A stretch of DNA of 64,000 nt from Parvularcula sp038749595 (GTDB lineage: Bacteria; Pseudomonadota; Alphaproteobacteria; Caulobacterales; Parvularculaceae): contig JBCDHW010000014.1 of the NCBI GenBank assembly GCA_038749595.1, positions 10,891-74,890 of the forward strand, in the 5' to 3' direction. Shown piece after piece: positions 8,149 to 20,827 of the stretch; position 1 is the first letter of the stretch, and the number at the start of each line of letters is the position of its first letter. A program made the translations under genes and the position numbers. Under the pieces are notes generated by a model. That model ran no database searches and was not told where the DNA came from. It was given only the letters and a program-made list of their open reading frames with translations.

Positions 8149-9452
8149 GCCTCTTCGAGGCGGCGGGGTTAGGTGATCAGCTCCCTCGTCCGCTGGCGGA
8201 GCGCCTTCGCCCTCAACAGCTCAGCGATGTCGTGGGCCAGGAAGACCTCCTCGCCCCCGGCGGCAAGCTGCGGGTTCTTCTCTCAAGCCCTGCGCTCCCG
8301 TCGATCATCCTCCACGGCCCGCCGGGCACCGGCAAAACAACGATCGCCCGTCTGATCGCTGCGGAGACCGGCCGCCACTTTGTTCAATTGTCTGCTATTT
8401 TCTCAGGCGTGAGCGACCTCAAGAAGGCCTTCGCCGACGCCGAGGCACGACGCGACACTGGCACCGCGACGCTGCTCTTCGTCGACGAGCTCCACCGCTT
8501 CGACAAGCGCCAGCAGGACAGCTTCCTTCCACACATGGAGACTGGCCTCATCACACTCATCGGTGCAACCACGGAAAATCCTAGTTTCGCCCTGAACCGC
8601 GCGCTTTTGAGCCGCGCCGCTGTCCTCAAGCTCACACGCCTGACCCCTGAGGCCCTCGCCACACTCCTTCAGCGGGCGGAAGAAACGCTCGGCCGAGACC
8701 TTCCGCTTAACGACGATGCGCGGGACTTGCTCATCGCCATGGCCGACGGCGATGGCCGAGCGCTGCTGACCCTTGCCGAGCAGGTGGCTGGCCTCAACCC
8801 AGACGCCCCCCTCGACCGGGCAACGCTTAGCCGCACGATTGCTGGAAGGGCAGCGGCTGGCGATCGCGGGGGCGATATCCACTACGACCTCGCCAGCGTG
8901 TTGCAAAAGTCCATCCGCGGGTCCGACGACGACGCGGCGCTCTACTGGACCGCGCGGATGCTCGAAGCGGGCGAAGACCCGATGTTTATCTTCAGAAGGC
9001 TGATGGTGATCGCCTCGGAAGACATCGGAAACGCCGACCCGCGCGCCTTGCCGCTCGTGGTTGCCGCCCGCGACGCGTTCCACCAACTGGGGGAACCGGA
9101 GGGGCATATCCCGCTCGGCCAAGCCGTGGCCTACCTCGCCGCCGCGCCCAAATCGAATAGCGCGTACGTCGCCTTCAAAAAGGCCAAAGCCCTCGCGCGG
9201 GAAACCGGCTCCTTGCCTCCGCCTGATCACGCCTTGAATGCGCCAACCGCGCTCATGAAGGACGAGGGAAGGGGCGCAGGCTACGTCTACGATCACGATG
9301 TTGAGGGGGGCCATGCAGGCCTCCGCTACCTGCCGGCGGGGGTCGACACTGAGCCGCTCTATCAGCCTACGGATCGCGGCGCAGAGCGGGTGATGGCGGA
9401 GCGCCTCAACCATTTCCGCGCCAACCGCGCCAGGGGACCCAGGCGTGACTGA
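8145..9452 (+). CDS. rarA: Replication-associated recombination protein A (AAA+ ATPase)
   Basis: RarA/MgsA, an AAA+ clamp-loader-like ATPase acting at stalled replication forks, 435 residues. Walker A is GPPGTGKTT at about 57-65 and Walker B is LLFVDELHRFDK near 110, with sensor GATTENPSF. The C-terminal MgsA tetramerisation region contains KKSIRGSD-like and EDIGNADPRAL blocks. It starts at GTG 8145, overlapping the protease stop. The degP-rarA pairing is common in alphaproteobacteria. Confidence 0.95.
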   Translation: MSLFEAAGLGDQLPRPLAERLRPQQLSDVVGQEDLLAPGGKLRVLLSSPALPSIILHGPPGTGKTTIARLIAAETGRHFVQLSAIFSGVSDLKKAFADAEARRDTGTATLLFVDELHRFDKRQQDSFLPHMETGLITLIGATTENPSFALNRALLSRAAVLKLTRLTPEALATLLQRAEETLGRDLPLNDDARDLLIAMADGDGRALLTLAEQVAGLNPDAPLDRATLSRTIAGRAAAGDRGGDIHYDLASVLQKSIRGSDDDAALYWTARMLEAGEDPMFIFRRLMVIASEDIGNADPRALPLVVAARDAFHQLGEPEGHIPLGQAVAYLAAAPKSNSAYVAFKKAKALARETGSLPPPDHALNAPTALMKDEGRGAGYVYDHDVEGGHAGLRYLPAGVDTEPLYQPTDRGAERVMAERLNHFRANRARGPRRD

Positions 9453-9840
9453 GGGCGTCCACCGCGTCTCCGCCCGGACAGCTGTTGTGTTCGCTGTTCT
9501 GCTGGCGATTGGCGAAGCGGTGCGAAACTGGGGCGATTGGCAGTGGTGGCCTTGGTGGGTCGTCGATTATGTCTGCGCCGTGCTGCTGCTCATCGGGGCA
9601 ACGCTGTGGTTCCGCTCCGGCGACAGCGCTCTGCTCGCGGGCGGATGGGCCTTCACCGCGGGCACCTTTTACATGTCCGCGTTCAGTCATATCGAGTCGA
9701 TCCGGCAAGGCGCAGGTGACACTTATGGCCCTGGCGGAAGCCTATCGGAGACAACGCTCACGGCGATCATTTTTCTGATGCTCGCGGTCGCGATCGCTGG
9801 GTGCATCAGCGCCATTTGGCCTGCGCGGAGTCCGGAATAA
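9445..9840 (+). CDS. Small integral membrane protein of unknown function
   Basis: A 131-residue protein with four predicted membrane helices (about 12-30, 38-57, 63-83 and 104-124) and an unusual Trp cluster (NWGDWQWWPWW) before the second helix. The GTG start overlaps the end of rarA by 8 nt, so it is probably co-translated. I do not recognise the family. Confidence 0.75.
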   Translation: MTEGVHRVSARTAVVFAVLLAIGEAVRNWGDWQWWPWWVVDYVCAVLLLIGATLWFRSGDSALLAGGWAFTAGTFYMSAFSHIESIRQGAGDTYGPGGSLSETTLTAIIFLMLAVAIAGCISAIWPARSPE

Positions 9841-9936
9841 CGTCGGCGCATCCTCGCGATCGAAGCGCGTCGCGAGGAAGAGCCTATCGCCCAGCGCGCG
9901 ATTGTGCCTAGCTGTCTATTCATCGGTGGAGGCACG

Positions 9937-11169
9937 ATGCTTGGGCGACGACAGTTTTTGACAGGGCTTGCGGTTGCAGGCAGCGCCGCGACGACCATCG
10001 CGACGGCACGCGCTCACCAAACCCAGCGTCAGGCCTCGGCGCGATCTACGCGCGGCCAAACCCTCACAGCGCAAGATCTCGAAGACGCGCTGGTCGGAAG
10101 TTCCTACCTTGGATGCGGAGGTGGCGGCAGCCTCGCCGAAGCCCGTCAATTGATCGCCGCGGATTTGGCGGCGGGATCCGTCTTCCGCAAGCTGCCCGTT
10201 GATGCACTCGCCGACGATGACCGTGTCGCGTGCCCCTACGCTCTGGCCAGCCTCGCGCCGATGTCCGATGCCCTGGCCCAACGGCTCGATGCGATGGGTA
10301 CAGAGCGCGTCGATGCTCCGGTTCAAGAGGCTTTCGCTGCCCTCGAGAAGCACGTGGGCACCCCGTTCTCGGGCGTGATTTTGGGAGAAATCGGTCCGCT
10401 TAGCTTAGCCGAAGGCCTGTCCACCGCCGCGCGCCTTGGCGTTGCGGCGCTCGATGCAGATACCGTCGGTCGGGCCACGCCGGAGATCAATCAGCACACG
10501 GTCCGTGTCGCTGGCTATCCCCTGACACCAGCGGCGGGCGTGACTCCCTTCGGTGACGTGTTGGTCCTCACACATCTCAAAGATCCGTCGCGCCAGGAAG
10601 ATGTGTTCCGAAGCTTGGCAGTGGTCAGCGGGTTGGTTGGGGTCGCTGACGCGCCCATCACAGGCGCGCAAGCGAAAACCCCCGGCACCCTCGTCACGGG
10701 CAGCCTCAGCCTGGCCATGCGCATCGGCCGGGCCGTCCGCACAGCCCGTCATAGAGGCGAGAACGGCATCGAGGCCGCGCGCCAAGCCGGGGACGGCTAC
10801 CTCCTCTTCGAGGGTAAGGTCGCGGAGGCCCCGTGGCGCGACGAAGACGGCTTTCTTGTGGGACGCCTCACGATCAACGGCGAACAGCGCTTCGCGGGCC
10901 GGACCATGGTCACCGACTACAAAAACGAGCACCTCGTTGCCCGGATCGGCGAGCGCGTGGTCGCGACCTGTCCAGACCTTATCACCGTCGTCGACAAAGC
11001 GTCGGGGGAGGGCATCAACAACCCAGATTTCGCCCCCGGCCAGGACGTCACCGTTCTCGGCTTCCGCTGTGATCCGGTTTGGCGCACGCAAGCGGGCCTT
11101 GCCGTCTTCTCGCCGCGCTATTTTGGTTTTCCGATCGACTATATTCCCATCGAAGACCGCATCGCCTAA
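9937..11169 (+). CDS. DUF917-family protein with a twin-arginine (Tat) signal
   Basis: A 410-residue protein. After the leader it matches the DUF917 pattern: a Gly-rich GCGGGGSLAEARQLI block near residue 48, then the conserved NPDFAPGQDVTVLGFRCDPVWR region towards the end. DUF917 enzymes (acetone carboxylase/hydantoinase-related, S-Me-THD-like) are normally cytoplasmic. Here the N terminus is MLGRRQFLTGLAVAG..., a twin-arginine motif plus hydrophobic stretch ending near ATARA, so export by Tat is predicted. The ATG at 9937 is chosen because GGTGGAGG lies 4 nt ahead; an upstream in-frame start at 9904 lacks a site. Substrate unknown. Confidence 0.8.
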   Translation: MLGRRQFLTGLAVAGSAATTIATARAHQTQRQASARSTRGQTLTAQDLEDALVGSSYLGCGGGGSLAEARQLIAADLAAGSVFRKLPVDALADDDRVACPYALASLAPMSDALAQRLDAMGTERVDAPVQEAFAALEKHVGTPFSGVILGEIGPLSLAEGLSTAARLGVAALDADTVGRATPEINQHTVRVAGYPLTPAAGVTPFGDVLVLTHLKDPSRQEDVFRSLAVVSGLVGVADAPITGAQAKTPGTLVTGSLSLAMRIGRAVRTARHRGENGIEAARQAGDGYLLFEGKVAEAPWRDEDGFLVGRLTINGEQRFAGRTMVTDYKNEHLVARIGERVVATCPDLITVVDKASGEGINNPDFAPGQDVTVLGFRCDPVWRTQAGLAVFSPRYFGFPIDYIPIEDRIA

Positions 11170-11259
11170 GGCTCCGCCGAGCCAAGACCAGCCCCAATTG
11201 CCCGCATTGACGCCGTTTTAGTGCCGCGGGACGAGGCAACACCATCGGTGTGAGATCCT

Positions 11260-11394
11260 ATGCGTTTCTTCGTCTTCCTTCTGACCCTCGTCATTTTGTC
11301 ACTGGCGCTTCTTTACGTGCTGGGCGACCGTCGGCAGCCTCAGTCGAGGACGATCACCGAAGACATCGAGCTCAGCCGCCCGGAGCAGCCATGA
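11260..11394 (+). CDS. Small single-span membrane protein (44 aa)
   Basis: A short frame reading MRFFVFLLTLVILSLALLYV and then a polar tail ending ELSRPEQP. One N-terminal membrane helix (about residues 3-21) is followed by a charged cytoplasmic or periplasmic tail. The TGA overlaps the ATG of the next gene by 4 nt (ATGA), the arrangement used throughout this operon, which supports it as a real gene. No family recognised. Confidence 0.6.
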   Translation: MRFFVFLLTLVILSLALLYVLGDRRQPQSRTITEDIELSRPEQP

Positions 11395-12959
11395 TCCGCC
11401 TTTTCGCAGCATTATCAGCCATGCTGGGCGTCCTTGGCTCTGCCCATGGCCAGGTTGAGCGGACGTCGTTCGGCACGAGCCCCTTCTCCCTCGGCACGTT
11501 GACCCAGGCTGACGGCGCCTTGGACGCGGACCTCTGGTCAGGCGCCACAGCCGACGAAATCCGCACCAACCTTGAGACCCTCCCGGTTCGCTTCGAGGAT
11601 CCGGCCAAGCGGATGATGGCCCGGCGGGTGTTGCTGTCCCCTGGCGATGGGCCTGAAGAAGCGGGCGCCCCGCTGGCCGCGCTCAAGCTGCTGCGTGCGG
11701 CCCAGTCGGGCTATGTTATCGAGGCGGGCTCCGTGGCTGAGCTGACCCCAGGGCTTTCGACGAAGCCTGGCCTTTCCCAAGTGGCCGCCATGCGCGACCT
11801 TGCGCGCGGGCAGTGGGATAAAGCGTGTGGCCGCGGTGCAAGCCTCCAGGAAGGGCGCCAGTCTGATTTTTTCGTCCGTCTGCGTGCCTTTTGCTATATC
11901 AATTCCGGTGAACGCGCCGCCGCTGAGTTGACCCTCAGCCTTGCTCGGGAAGAGGGCGTCTTGACGCCTGAAGACCAGCAGATGTTCCGTGCACTGCTGA
12001 GCGGCAACCGCTCGGCAGCGCTTCCCCAGAACCCTCTTCAGTACGCGGCTTATCGCAAGCTTGGCGGCGCATTTTCAAAAGCAGACATTGCCGCTCTGCC
12101 CCCCGGCATGGCGGCTGCGGCAGCGATGGATACCGGCCTATCTGCGGAAGCGCGTCTCGCAGCCGTCTATCGCGCTGCATTGGAGAACCTGCTGCCGCAA
12201 CGCGACCTGGCTGATGCCGCGGCGACGCTCGAAGGAACCCCCATCGGCGATGAAATGAAAGCGTTCCGCGCCCGCGGTGCTTCGCCGTCTGAACGCAGCG
12301 GCTTCGTGGGCCAGGCCCTGCAATCCAGCGGCACCGACTCAGAAGCTTTCTTGCTCCGTACAGAACTCTACGCTGCCGAAATCGCCGCGGCATCACCTGA
12401 CGTGGCCACTGTTCCGTATGCGGCTGAGTTCGCGCTCGCTTCGCTTTTCAACAATCGGTACGCTGACGCCGAACGCTGGATGCAAACCGTCGCTGCAGAA
12501 CAATCGCTCGACGCCGAACGTGCTTTTCTGAACCTCACCAAGCTCTACAGCTATCTCCAGCCCGGCCCGGCCCAGCGGCTGGCAGGCGCGTTGGGAGAAA
12601 CCCTCGCCGATAGGGCGCCGCCGCCCCTGCGTATCGGTGATCCGGCGGCCCAGGCTTCCCAGCGCGGGGACCTCGCGCAACTGCTTGAGCAAGGCCTGGC
12701 CGCCGCGGCAAACCAGAGCCGCGCTTCGCAAATGCTCGTGGCGTTGGCCACCGCATCGGTGGAAACCGACGACTCCGAATTGAAGCGCGTCCGCGATACC
12801 CTTGGCGCACGCCTCTACGAACGCGCTGGAGCCGAAGACTTCGCCCGCGAGGCCGCCTTTCGCCGCGAAGCGCTTGCGGCGGTGGGGCGCCTCCGGGATG
12901 ACGTCATCAACAAACAGGCTTATGTGCCGCGTCTGAAACCAGCCCGGGATGCCGAGTGA
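11391..12959 (+). CDS. Secreted helical-repeat-like protein upstream of xerD
   Basis: A 522-residue protein. The ATG at 11391 gives a clean signal peptide (MIRLFAALSAMLGVLGSAHG), so this start is preferred over an upstream in-frame one. The rest is Ala/Leu-rich and predicted almost all helical, with recurring A..L.RG.W and AL..L..N.RYADAERW segments like tetratricopeptide or Sel1-type repeats. It is probably periplasmic. Its stop overlaps the GTG of xerD by 4 nt. Related genes ahead of xerD occur in other alphaproteobacteria, but I know no assigned function. Confidence 0.75.
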   Translation: MIRLFAALSAMLGVLGSAHGQVERTSFGTSPFSLGTLTQADGALDADLWSGATADEIRTNLETLPVRFEDPAKRMMARRVLLSPGDGPEEAGAPLAALKLLRAAQSGYVIEAGSVAELTPGLSTKPGLSQVAAMRDLARGQWDKACGRGASLQEGRQSDFFVRLRAFCYINSGERAAAELTLSLAREEGVLTPEDQQMFRALLSGNRSAALPQNPLQYAAYRKLGGAFSKADIAALPPGMAAAAAMDTGLSAEARLAAVYRAALENLLPQRDLADAAATLEGTPIGDEMKAFRARGASPSERSGFVGQALQSSGTDSEAFLLRTELYAAEIAAASPDVATVPYAAEFALASLFNNRYADAERWMQTVAAEQSLDAERAFLNLTKLYSYLQPGPAQRLAGALGETLADRAPPPLRIGDPAAQASQRGDLAQLLEQGLAAAANQSRASQMLVALATASVETDDSELKRVRDTLGARLYERAGAEDFAREAAFRREALAAVGRLRDDVINKQAYVPRLKPARDAE

Positions 12960-13889
12960 CGCCGAACGATCAAGCCGCTGTCGATGCATTCCTTGAGATG
13001 CTCACGGTCGAGCGCGGCGCCAGCGCCCGAACCGTGCGCAACTACGGCCGTGATCTTGGCCGCGTCTCAGCATTCTTGAAGAACCTAGATGAAACGCTCC
13101 TCGGCGCCAGCCGAGACCACCTCGCCGACTATTTCCGGCACCTTGAAGAAACGGGGCGCAGCCGCGCGACGGCAGCCTTGTGTCTCTCCGCACTCCGACA
13201 ATTCTACGGCTTCTTATTCGCCGATGAGCTCCGCACCGACAATCCCGCCCTCACTCTCGACAGCCCCAAAAAGGAAAAACGCCTGCCCAAGGTGCTTTCG
13301 GTCGACGAGGTCGAACGCCTCCTCGCGTTGGTTGATCAGCGTGCGGAAACTCGCTCGGTAAAAGCGCTGCGGATGCAGGCGCTCCTCCACATCCTCTACG
13401 CGACGGGTCTTCGAGTCTCAGAGCTCGTCAGTCTTCGGCTTTCGAGCTTTTTCCCAGGTAACACGTCAATCCTCCGGGTACGGGGCAAGGGTGATAAAGA
13501 ACGCCTCGTCCCCCTCACCGAGGAAGCCGAGGCGGTCGTCGGCCAATATCTTCGCGAGGCCCGGGACAGCTTCGTGCCCGAGGGCGGCAGCCCCTTCCTG
13601 TTCCCAACCTCAGCAAAAGCGGGCCATCTCACCACCGCGCGGTTTGCCCAGCTTCTCAAAGACCTGGCCGATCAAGCAGGGATCGACCGGAACCGGATCA
13701 GCCCCCATGTCCTGCGTCATGCTTTCGCCACCCACCTTCTGGAGGGCGGGGCCGACTTAAGGTCGCTCCAACACCTTTTGGGGCATGCTGACATCACGAC
13801 GACCCAGGTCTACACCCACGTCCGGCAAGACCGGTTGCGCGGCGCGCTCGAAGAACACCACCCGCTTGGCGGGCAGAGAAAGGGAACCC

Positions 13890-13906
<17 letters not shown>
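12956..13906 (+). CDS. xerD: Tyrosine recombinase XerD
   Basis: A site-specific tyrosine recombinase that, with XerC, resolves chromosome dimers at dif. It has 316 residues. The N-terminal SAM-like core-binding domain covers about 5-95. The catalytic domain shows Arg153 (ATGLRVSEL), Lys in GKGDKERLVPL, His251-x-x-Arg254 (HVLRHAFATHLLEGG), His277 (LGHADI) and the nucleophile Tyr286 (QVYTHV). It starts at GTG overlapping the preceding gene and overlaps accA by 17 nt. The xerD-accA order is common in alphaproteobacteria, so this is the housekeeping recombinase and not a mobile-element integrase. Confidence 0.95.
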
Positions 13907-14873
<967 letters not shown>

Positions 14874-14882
14874 CGGCTATGG

Positions 14883-15509
14883 TCAAGCGCGCTTGCGACG
14901 GGCCGCGAGCAAGGCAAATGGCGCGATCAGCAGACCAGCTGCCGGGACCGGCACGGCTTGATTGGCCAAGGTGACGCCAACAGACTCAACGTCAAAGCCG
15001 TCGGTGCTTGGGCTGTTCGGGAACAATGTCCGCGTCGTGTCGACGATGGCAAGGTAGGTGAACGAGCCGGGCAGCGCCAGCGACGTCCCGCCCTGGGCCA
15101 TCCCGTTGATGATCGACCCCACGAACGTGAAATCGGAAAGGTCACTGAAGTCATTGCTGCCAAACGCATAGTCATCACCGGCCAGCACGTCGACGCTTTC
15201 GCTATGCGAGCACGCGCCGCTGCTAAGCAACTGACAGCCGAAGGTGACCTCAATAACGCTGACAGCGCCCTGAAATTGTTGGCCAAACGAGAACACCGCA
15301 AACCCAGGATTGTTCGGCGTCGACAAACCGAGCGCGAGGAACGAGCCGTCAGGCGCGCCCAGCGCGTTAACGGGATTGTCCCGGTTGTTGGCGCTGGTCG
15401 TGGTCCCGTTGTTCACCCAATCAACGGCGGTCGCATAAATTGTTGCGGCGGAAGCGAAGCTCCCAAACGACAAGGCGAGGCTGGCAAGGCTGGCAAATGC
15501 AAAGCGCAT
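14883..15509 (-). CDS. Secreted protein with a VPxPA-type C-terminal sorting signal (copy 1)
   Basis: A 208-residue exported protein. A signal peptide (about 1-22, ending FASAAT) is followed by a Ser/Gly/Asn-rich beta-type domain with one Cys pair. The C terminus has the tripartite exosortase-type signal: VPVPAAG motif, a hydrophobic helix, then a basic RRKRA end. This is the VPLPA/PEP-CTERM pattern. The ATG at 15509 has GGAGAG upstream; the longer in-frame extension lacks a signal peptide start. A sigma-54-like promoter lies 50-66 nt upstream. It converges with accA 10 nt away. Confidence 0.8.
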   Translation of the reverse strand: MRFAFASLASLALSFGSFASAATIYATAVDWVNNGTTTSANNRDNPVNALGAPDGSFLALGLSTPNNPGFAVFSFGQQFQGAVSVIEVTFGCQLLSSGACSHSESVDVLAGDDYAFGSNDFSDLSDFTFVGSIINGMAQGGTSLALPGSFTYLAIVDTTRTLFPNSPSTDGFDVESVGVTLANQAVPVPAAGLLIAPFALLAARRKRA

Positions 15510-15558
15510 AAGGCTCTCCGGGGTTCCGCACGCAGAAAGTGCTCTCGTTTCCCAGCGG

Positions 15559-15575
15559 TGCACGGGGCGTGCCAC
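15559..15575 (-). promoter_or_regulatory. Candidate sigma-54 (-24/-12) promoter for VPxPA gene copy 1
   Basis: Read on the minus strand this is GTGGCACGCCCCGTGCA, against the RpoN consensus YTGGCACGRNNNTTGCW. Fourteen of 17 positions fit (counting N as fits), and the GG of -24 and GC of -12 keep exact spacing. The start codon is 49 nt downstream of the -12 end, leaving room for a transcription start and the GGAGAG ribosome site. Confidence 0.5.
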
Positions 15576-15651
15576 GTTCGCATTTTTTGGACCCTGAGGT
15601 GACCCTAGCCTTGCGGTTGCACTAAGTCCCGCGCTGTCCGAGCGCCCGTCG

Positions 15652-18681
<3,030 letters not shown>

Positions 18682-18792
18682 TCCCACCGTTGAGCAGGGT
18701 TCTCAGCGCTCGTCAAAACAACACATCCCACAAATAAGGAACGCCGCTCCCGGACCTTTCCCCTGTTCGATTGCGCGGCGCTCTGGCCCGGC

Positions 18793-19425
18793 TCAGCCTC
18801 TTTTCAGGCGCCGAGCTCCAAAGCCAGCAAGCGCCGCCGCGAACAGCGGAGCTGCCCCAGGCAAGGGGATAGGGGCAAAGTCAGCACTGATATTGTCGAT
18901 GATTTCAAACAAGATCGACGGGCTGCGGTCCGCCTGCAGGTAAGTGAACACGACCCGATCCATGGTCAGGCCTGACAAGGTGATGGATTGGTTTAGTACG
19001 TCGTCCAGGTTGACCACCACATCCACGGACCCCACCGAGACCCCATTCGAGAAACCTTCCAGGTTCGCCAACGTGCCAGCGTCAGCGAATGCGGGATCGT
19101 CATTGCCAAAACTCAGGGTGACCGCGGAGACCGCCTGGGCAAAATCAAGTTGAACGCCGCCGCGCGTTGCGCCGTCATCGACGACGACCAACCCCTGACC
19201 ATCTGCTTGCTCCGGAGGTGTCAGTGTCCCCGCGCCAATAATGCGGACTTCGGATTCCGCCGTGTTGCTGAATGCGACCAACGGGCTATCGACGCTGGTG
19301 AAGCCGTTGGCGAAGAAACCTAAGCTATCGGCTTCAAAGTCGATGACAATATCCGCGGCTTGGGCTTGCCCAAACGCCGTGGCGAGAAACATCGCGGATG
19401 CCAAAGCCGTACGTGTGCGTGTCAT
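18793..19425 (-). CDS. Secreted protein with a VPxPA-type C-terminal sorting signal (copy 2)
   Basis: A 210-residue exported protein. The signal peptide ends near QAQAAD. An Asp/Val/Ser-rich beta-sandwich-like body follows, with DFEADSLGFF at its start as in several PEP-CTERM proteins. The sorting signal is IPLPGAAPLFAAALAGFG followed by ARRLKRG. A strong AGGGGG lies 6 nt before the ATG. Unlike the other two copies, no sigma-54-like element was seen upstream; instead the 12-bp palindrome TTAACGCGTTAA lies 18-29 nt ahead of the start. Confidence 0.8.
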   Translation of the reverse strand: MTRTRTALASAMFLATAFGQAQAADIVIDFEADSLGFFANGFTSVDSPLVAFSNTAESEVRIIGAGTLTPPEQADGQGLVVVDDGATRGGVQLDFAQAVSAVTLSFGNDDPAFADAGTLANLEGFSNGVSVGSVDVVVNLDDVLNQSITLSGLTMDRVVFTYLQADRSPSILFEIIDNISADFAPIPLPGAAPLFAAALAGFGARRLKRG

Positions 19426-19442
19426 GTGATCCCCCTAAAAGA

Positions 19443-19454
19443 TTAACGCGTTAA
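19443..19454. promoter_or_regulatory. Perfect 12-bp palindrome TTAACGCGTTAA (possible operator)
   Basis: The palindrome lies between the divergent VPxPA copy 2 gene and the alpha/beta hydrolase gene, 18 nt from the VPxPA start codon. It has the size and symmetry of a dimeric repressor site. It contains TTAA half-sites, but with 4-nt rather than 7-nt spacing, so it is not a CtrA box. The regulator is unknown. Confidence 0.35.
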
Positions 19455-19577
19455 CGCCTGAATAGCGCATGTGGTTGCTCAAGCGTCAACGAAAAGGCCG
19501 GGTATGGTAAACACGCGCTGCAAAGGGAAATCTTTTGCGTGGCCGACCGTGGGCAAGACCCTGTAAGCCCGCTCCCT

Positions 19578-20432
19578 ATGACCATGGACTTCAACGCTCT
19601 CCAGCTTCCTGTTGCGCCCGGCCGGCATCTTCAAATCGCGGTCTATGGTAATCCGTCTACGGAGCGTGTCGTCCTCTTCGATCCGGGGAGTTTTGGGATC
19701 TATGCGGATGGTCACCAGTTCTGCTTAGAACTGGCGCGGCGCGGTTGGCATGCCATCGCGATGACCCGTGCAGGGATGTACGGAAGTGATCCGCTCCCTG
19801 AGGGTCAAGCGCCGCTTCCCGGTTTTCATGTCGCCGATATGGCGCGCGCGTTGGACGCACTAGGCATCGATCGGCCCATCGTTCTGGCTGGCCATTCCAT
19901 GGCCGGTGTTCGGGTGCATCTGGCGGCTCACCTGCTTGAAGAAAGGATACGCGGGCTGATCCTTCTCGATGCCGTCTGCCCCTCGCTGATGGATAGCTTC
20001 GTCTGGTCGGGCTGGGTGACCTGGGCCAAAACCCTCGGCAGCGCAGGAGCTTTCGTGGCCAGCACCGCGCTGGGTCCGATGGTCGAAGAGCTTCACCCCA
20101 ACGGCCTCAAACTCGAAGGCCGTCCGCGTGAGGACAAATTGGCCTCCGTCTCCTCCGAGGCCCACCTTATGGCCTCCGCAGCGGAGGTCGCTGCCACCGA
20201 GCGGAAGAGCTTCGCCGACCGCATCGAGCCAAACCTCAGCCTACCGAGCTTCTTCGCCACCGCCACACCGGTCAGTCAGGGTACGACCAAACTCGTCGAG
20301 GCGTACCAAGCCGCAGGAACCTGGGTCCAACGGATCAAACCCAAAAACGTCGGCCACGTCTCCCTCTTAGCGCCCCCTGTGGTAAGCAACCTCGCCGACG
20401 GAGCCGACGCTGTGTGGGAGGCGGCAAGCTGA
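19578..20432 (+). CDS. Alpha/beta-fold hydrolase
   Basis: A 284-residue hydrolase. The nucleophile elbow is GHSMAG (LAGHSMAGVRVHL, about residues 107-119), with LLDAV and the late His in KPKNVGHVSLL as likely acid-region and catalytic histidine. The fold begins at MDFNALQLPVAPGRHLQIAVYG, so the ATG at 19578 is preferred; a GTG at 19539 would add 13 residues and has GGGAAA upstream. Substrate unknown. It is transcribed away from VPxPA copy 2. Confidence 0.8.
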   Translation: MTMDFNALQLPVAPGRHLQIAVYGNPSTERVVLFDPGSFGIYADGHQFCLELARRGWHAIAMTRAGMYGSDPLPEGQAPLPGFHVADMARALDALGIDRPIVLAGHSMAGVRVHLAAHLLEERIRGLILLDAVCPSLMDSFVWSGWVTWAKTLGSAGAFVASTALGPMVEELHPNGLKLEGRPREDKLASVSSEAHLMASAAEVAATERKSFADRIEPNLSLPSFFATATPVSQGTTKLVEAYQAAGTWVQRIKPKNVGHVSLLAPPVVSNLADGADAVWEAAS

Positions 20433-20476
20433 CGAGCCGCGTTGTGCCTGGAGATAGAATGGGTTAGCTTCGCCGT

Positions 20477-20827
20477 ATGGGTATTCTCCACACCCAGCGA
20501 TTTGTGCATTCAGGCGGCCACGATGCCAGCTTCGCCAGCCAGTTATTGGTGTTGGTGTCTACGTTGGTCCTCGCGGTGATCGGAGCTTTTGCTGCTGGCG
20601 CATTGGGTGGTTTTTTCGGTGGTAGTTATCGCTACGCTGTATTCGGCTACCTTGCAGGTGCGTGTCTCGGGGCAACGCTTATGAGCATAAGCTCGCAGAG
20701 CCTGCGGTTAGGTTTTGCTGCGCTCTTTGCCGTTGCCGGGCTTCCTGCGATTGTCCTTGCTCTACCGATCATCATCGAGATCAGTGATGGCATCGACGTC
20801 GGGAACGTGCTCCCGCCCAACCGCTAG
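20477..20827 (+). CDS. Small membrane protein of unknown function
   Basis: A 116-residue protein with about three hydrophobic helices (about 22-45, 53-70 and 78-100), the first containing a Gly-rich AAGALGGFFGGSYRY. Its stop codon overlaps the stop of flhF on the opposite strand (CTAG at 20824-20827), so the two genes converge with no space for a terminator. Family not recognised. Confidence 0.6.
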   Translation: MGILHTQRFVHSGGHDASFASQLLVLVSTLVLAVIGAFAAGALGGFFGGSYRYAVFGYLAGACLGATLMSISSQSLRLGFAALFAVAGLPAIVLALPIIIEISDGIDVGNVLPPNR

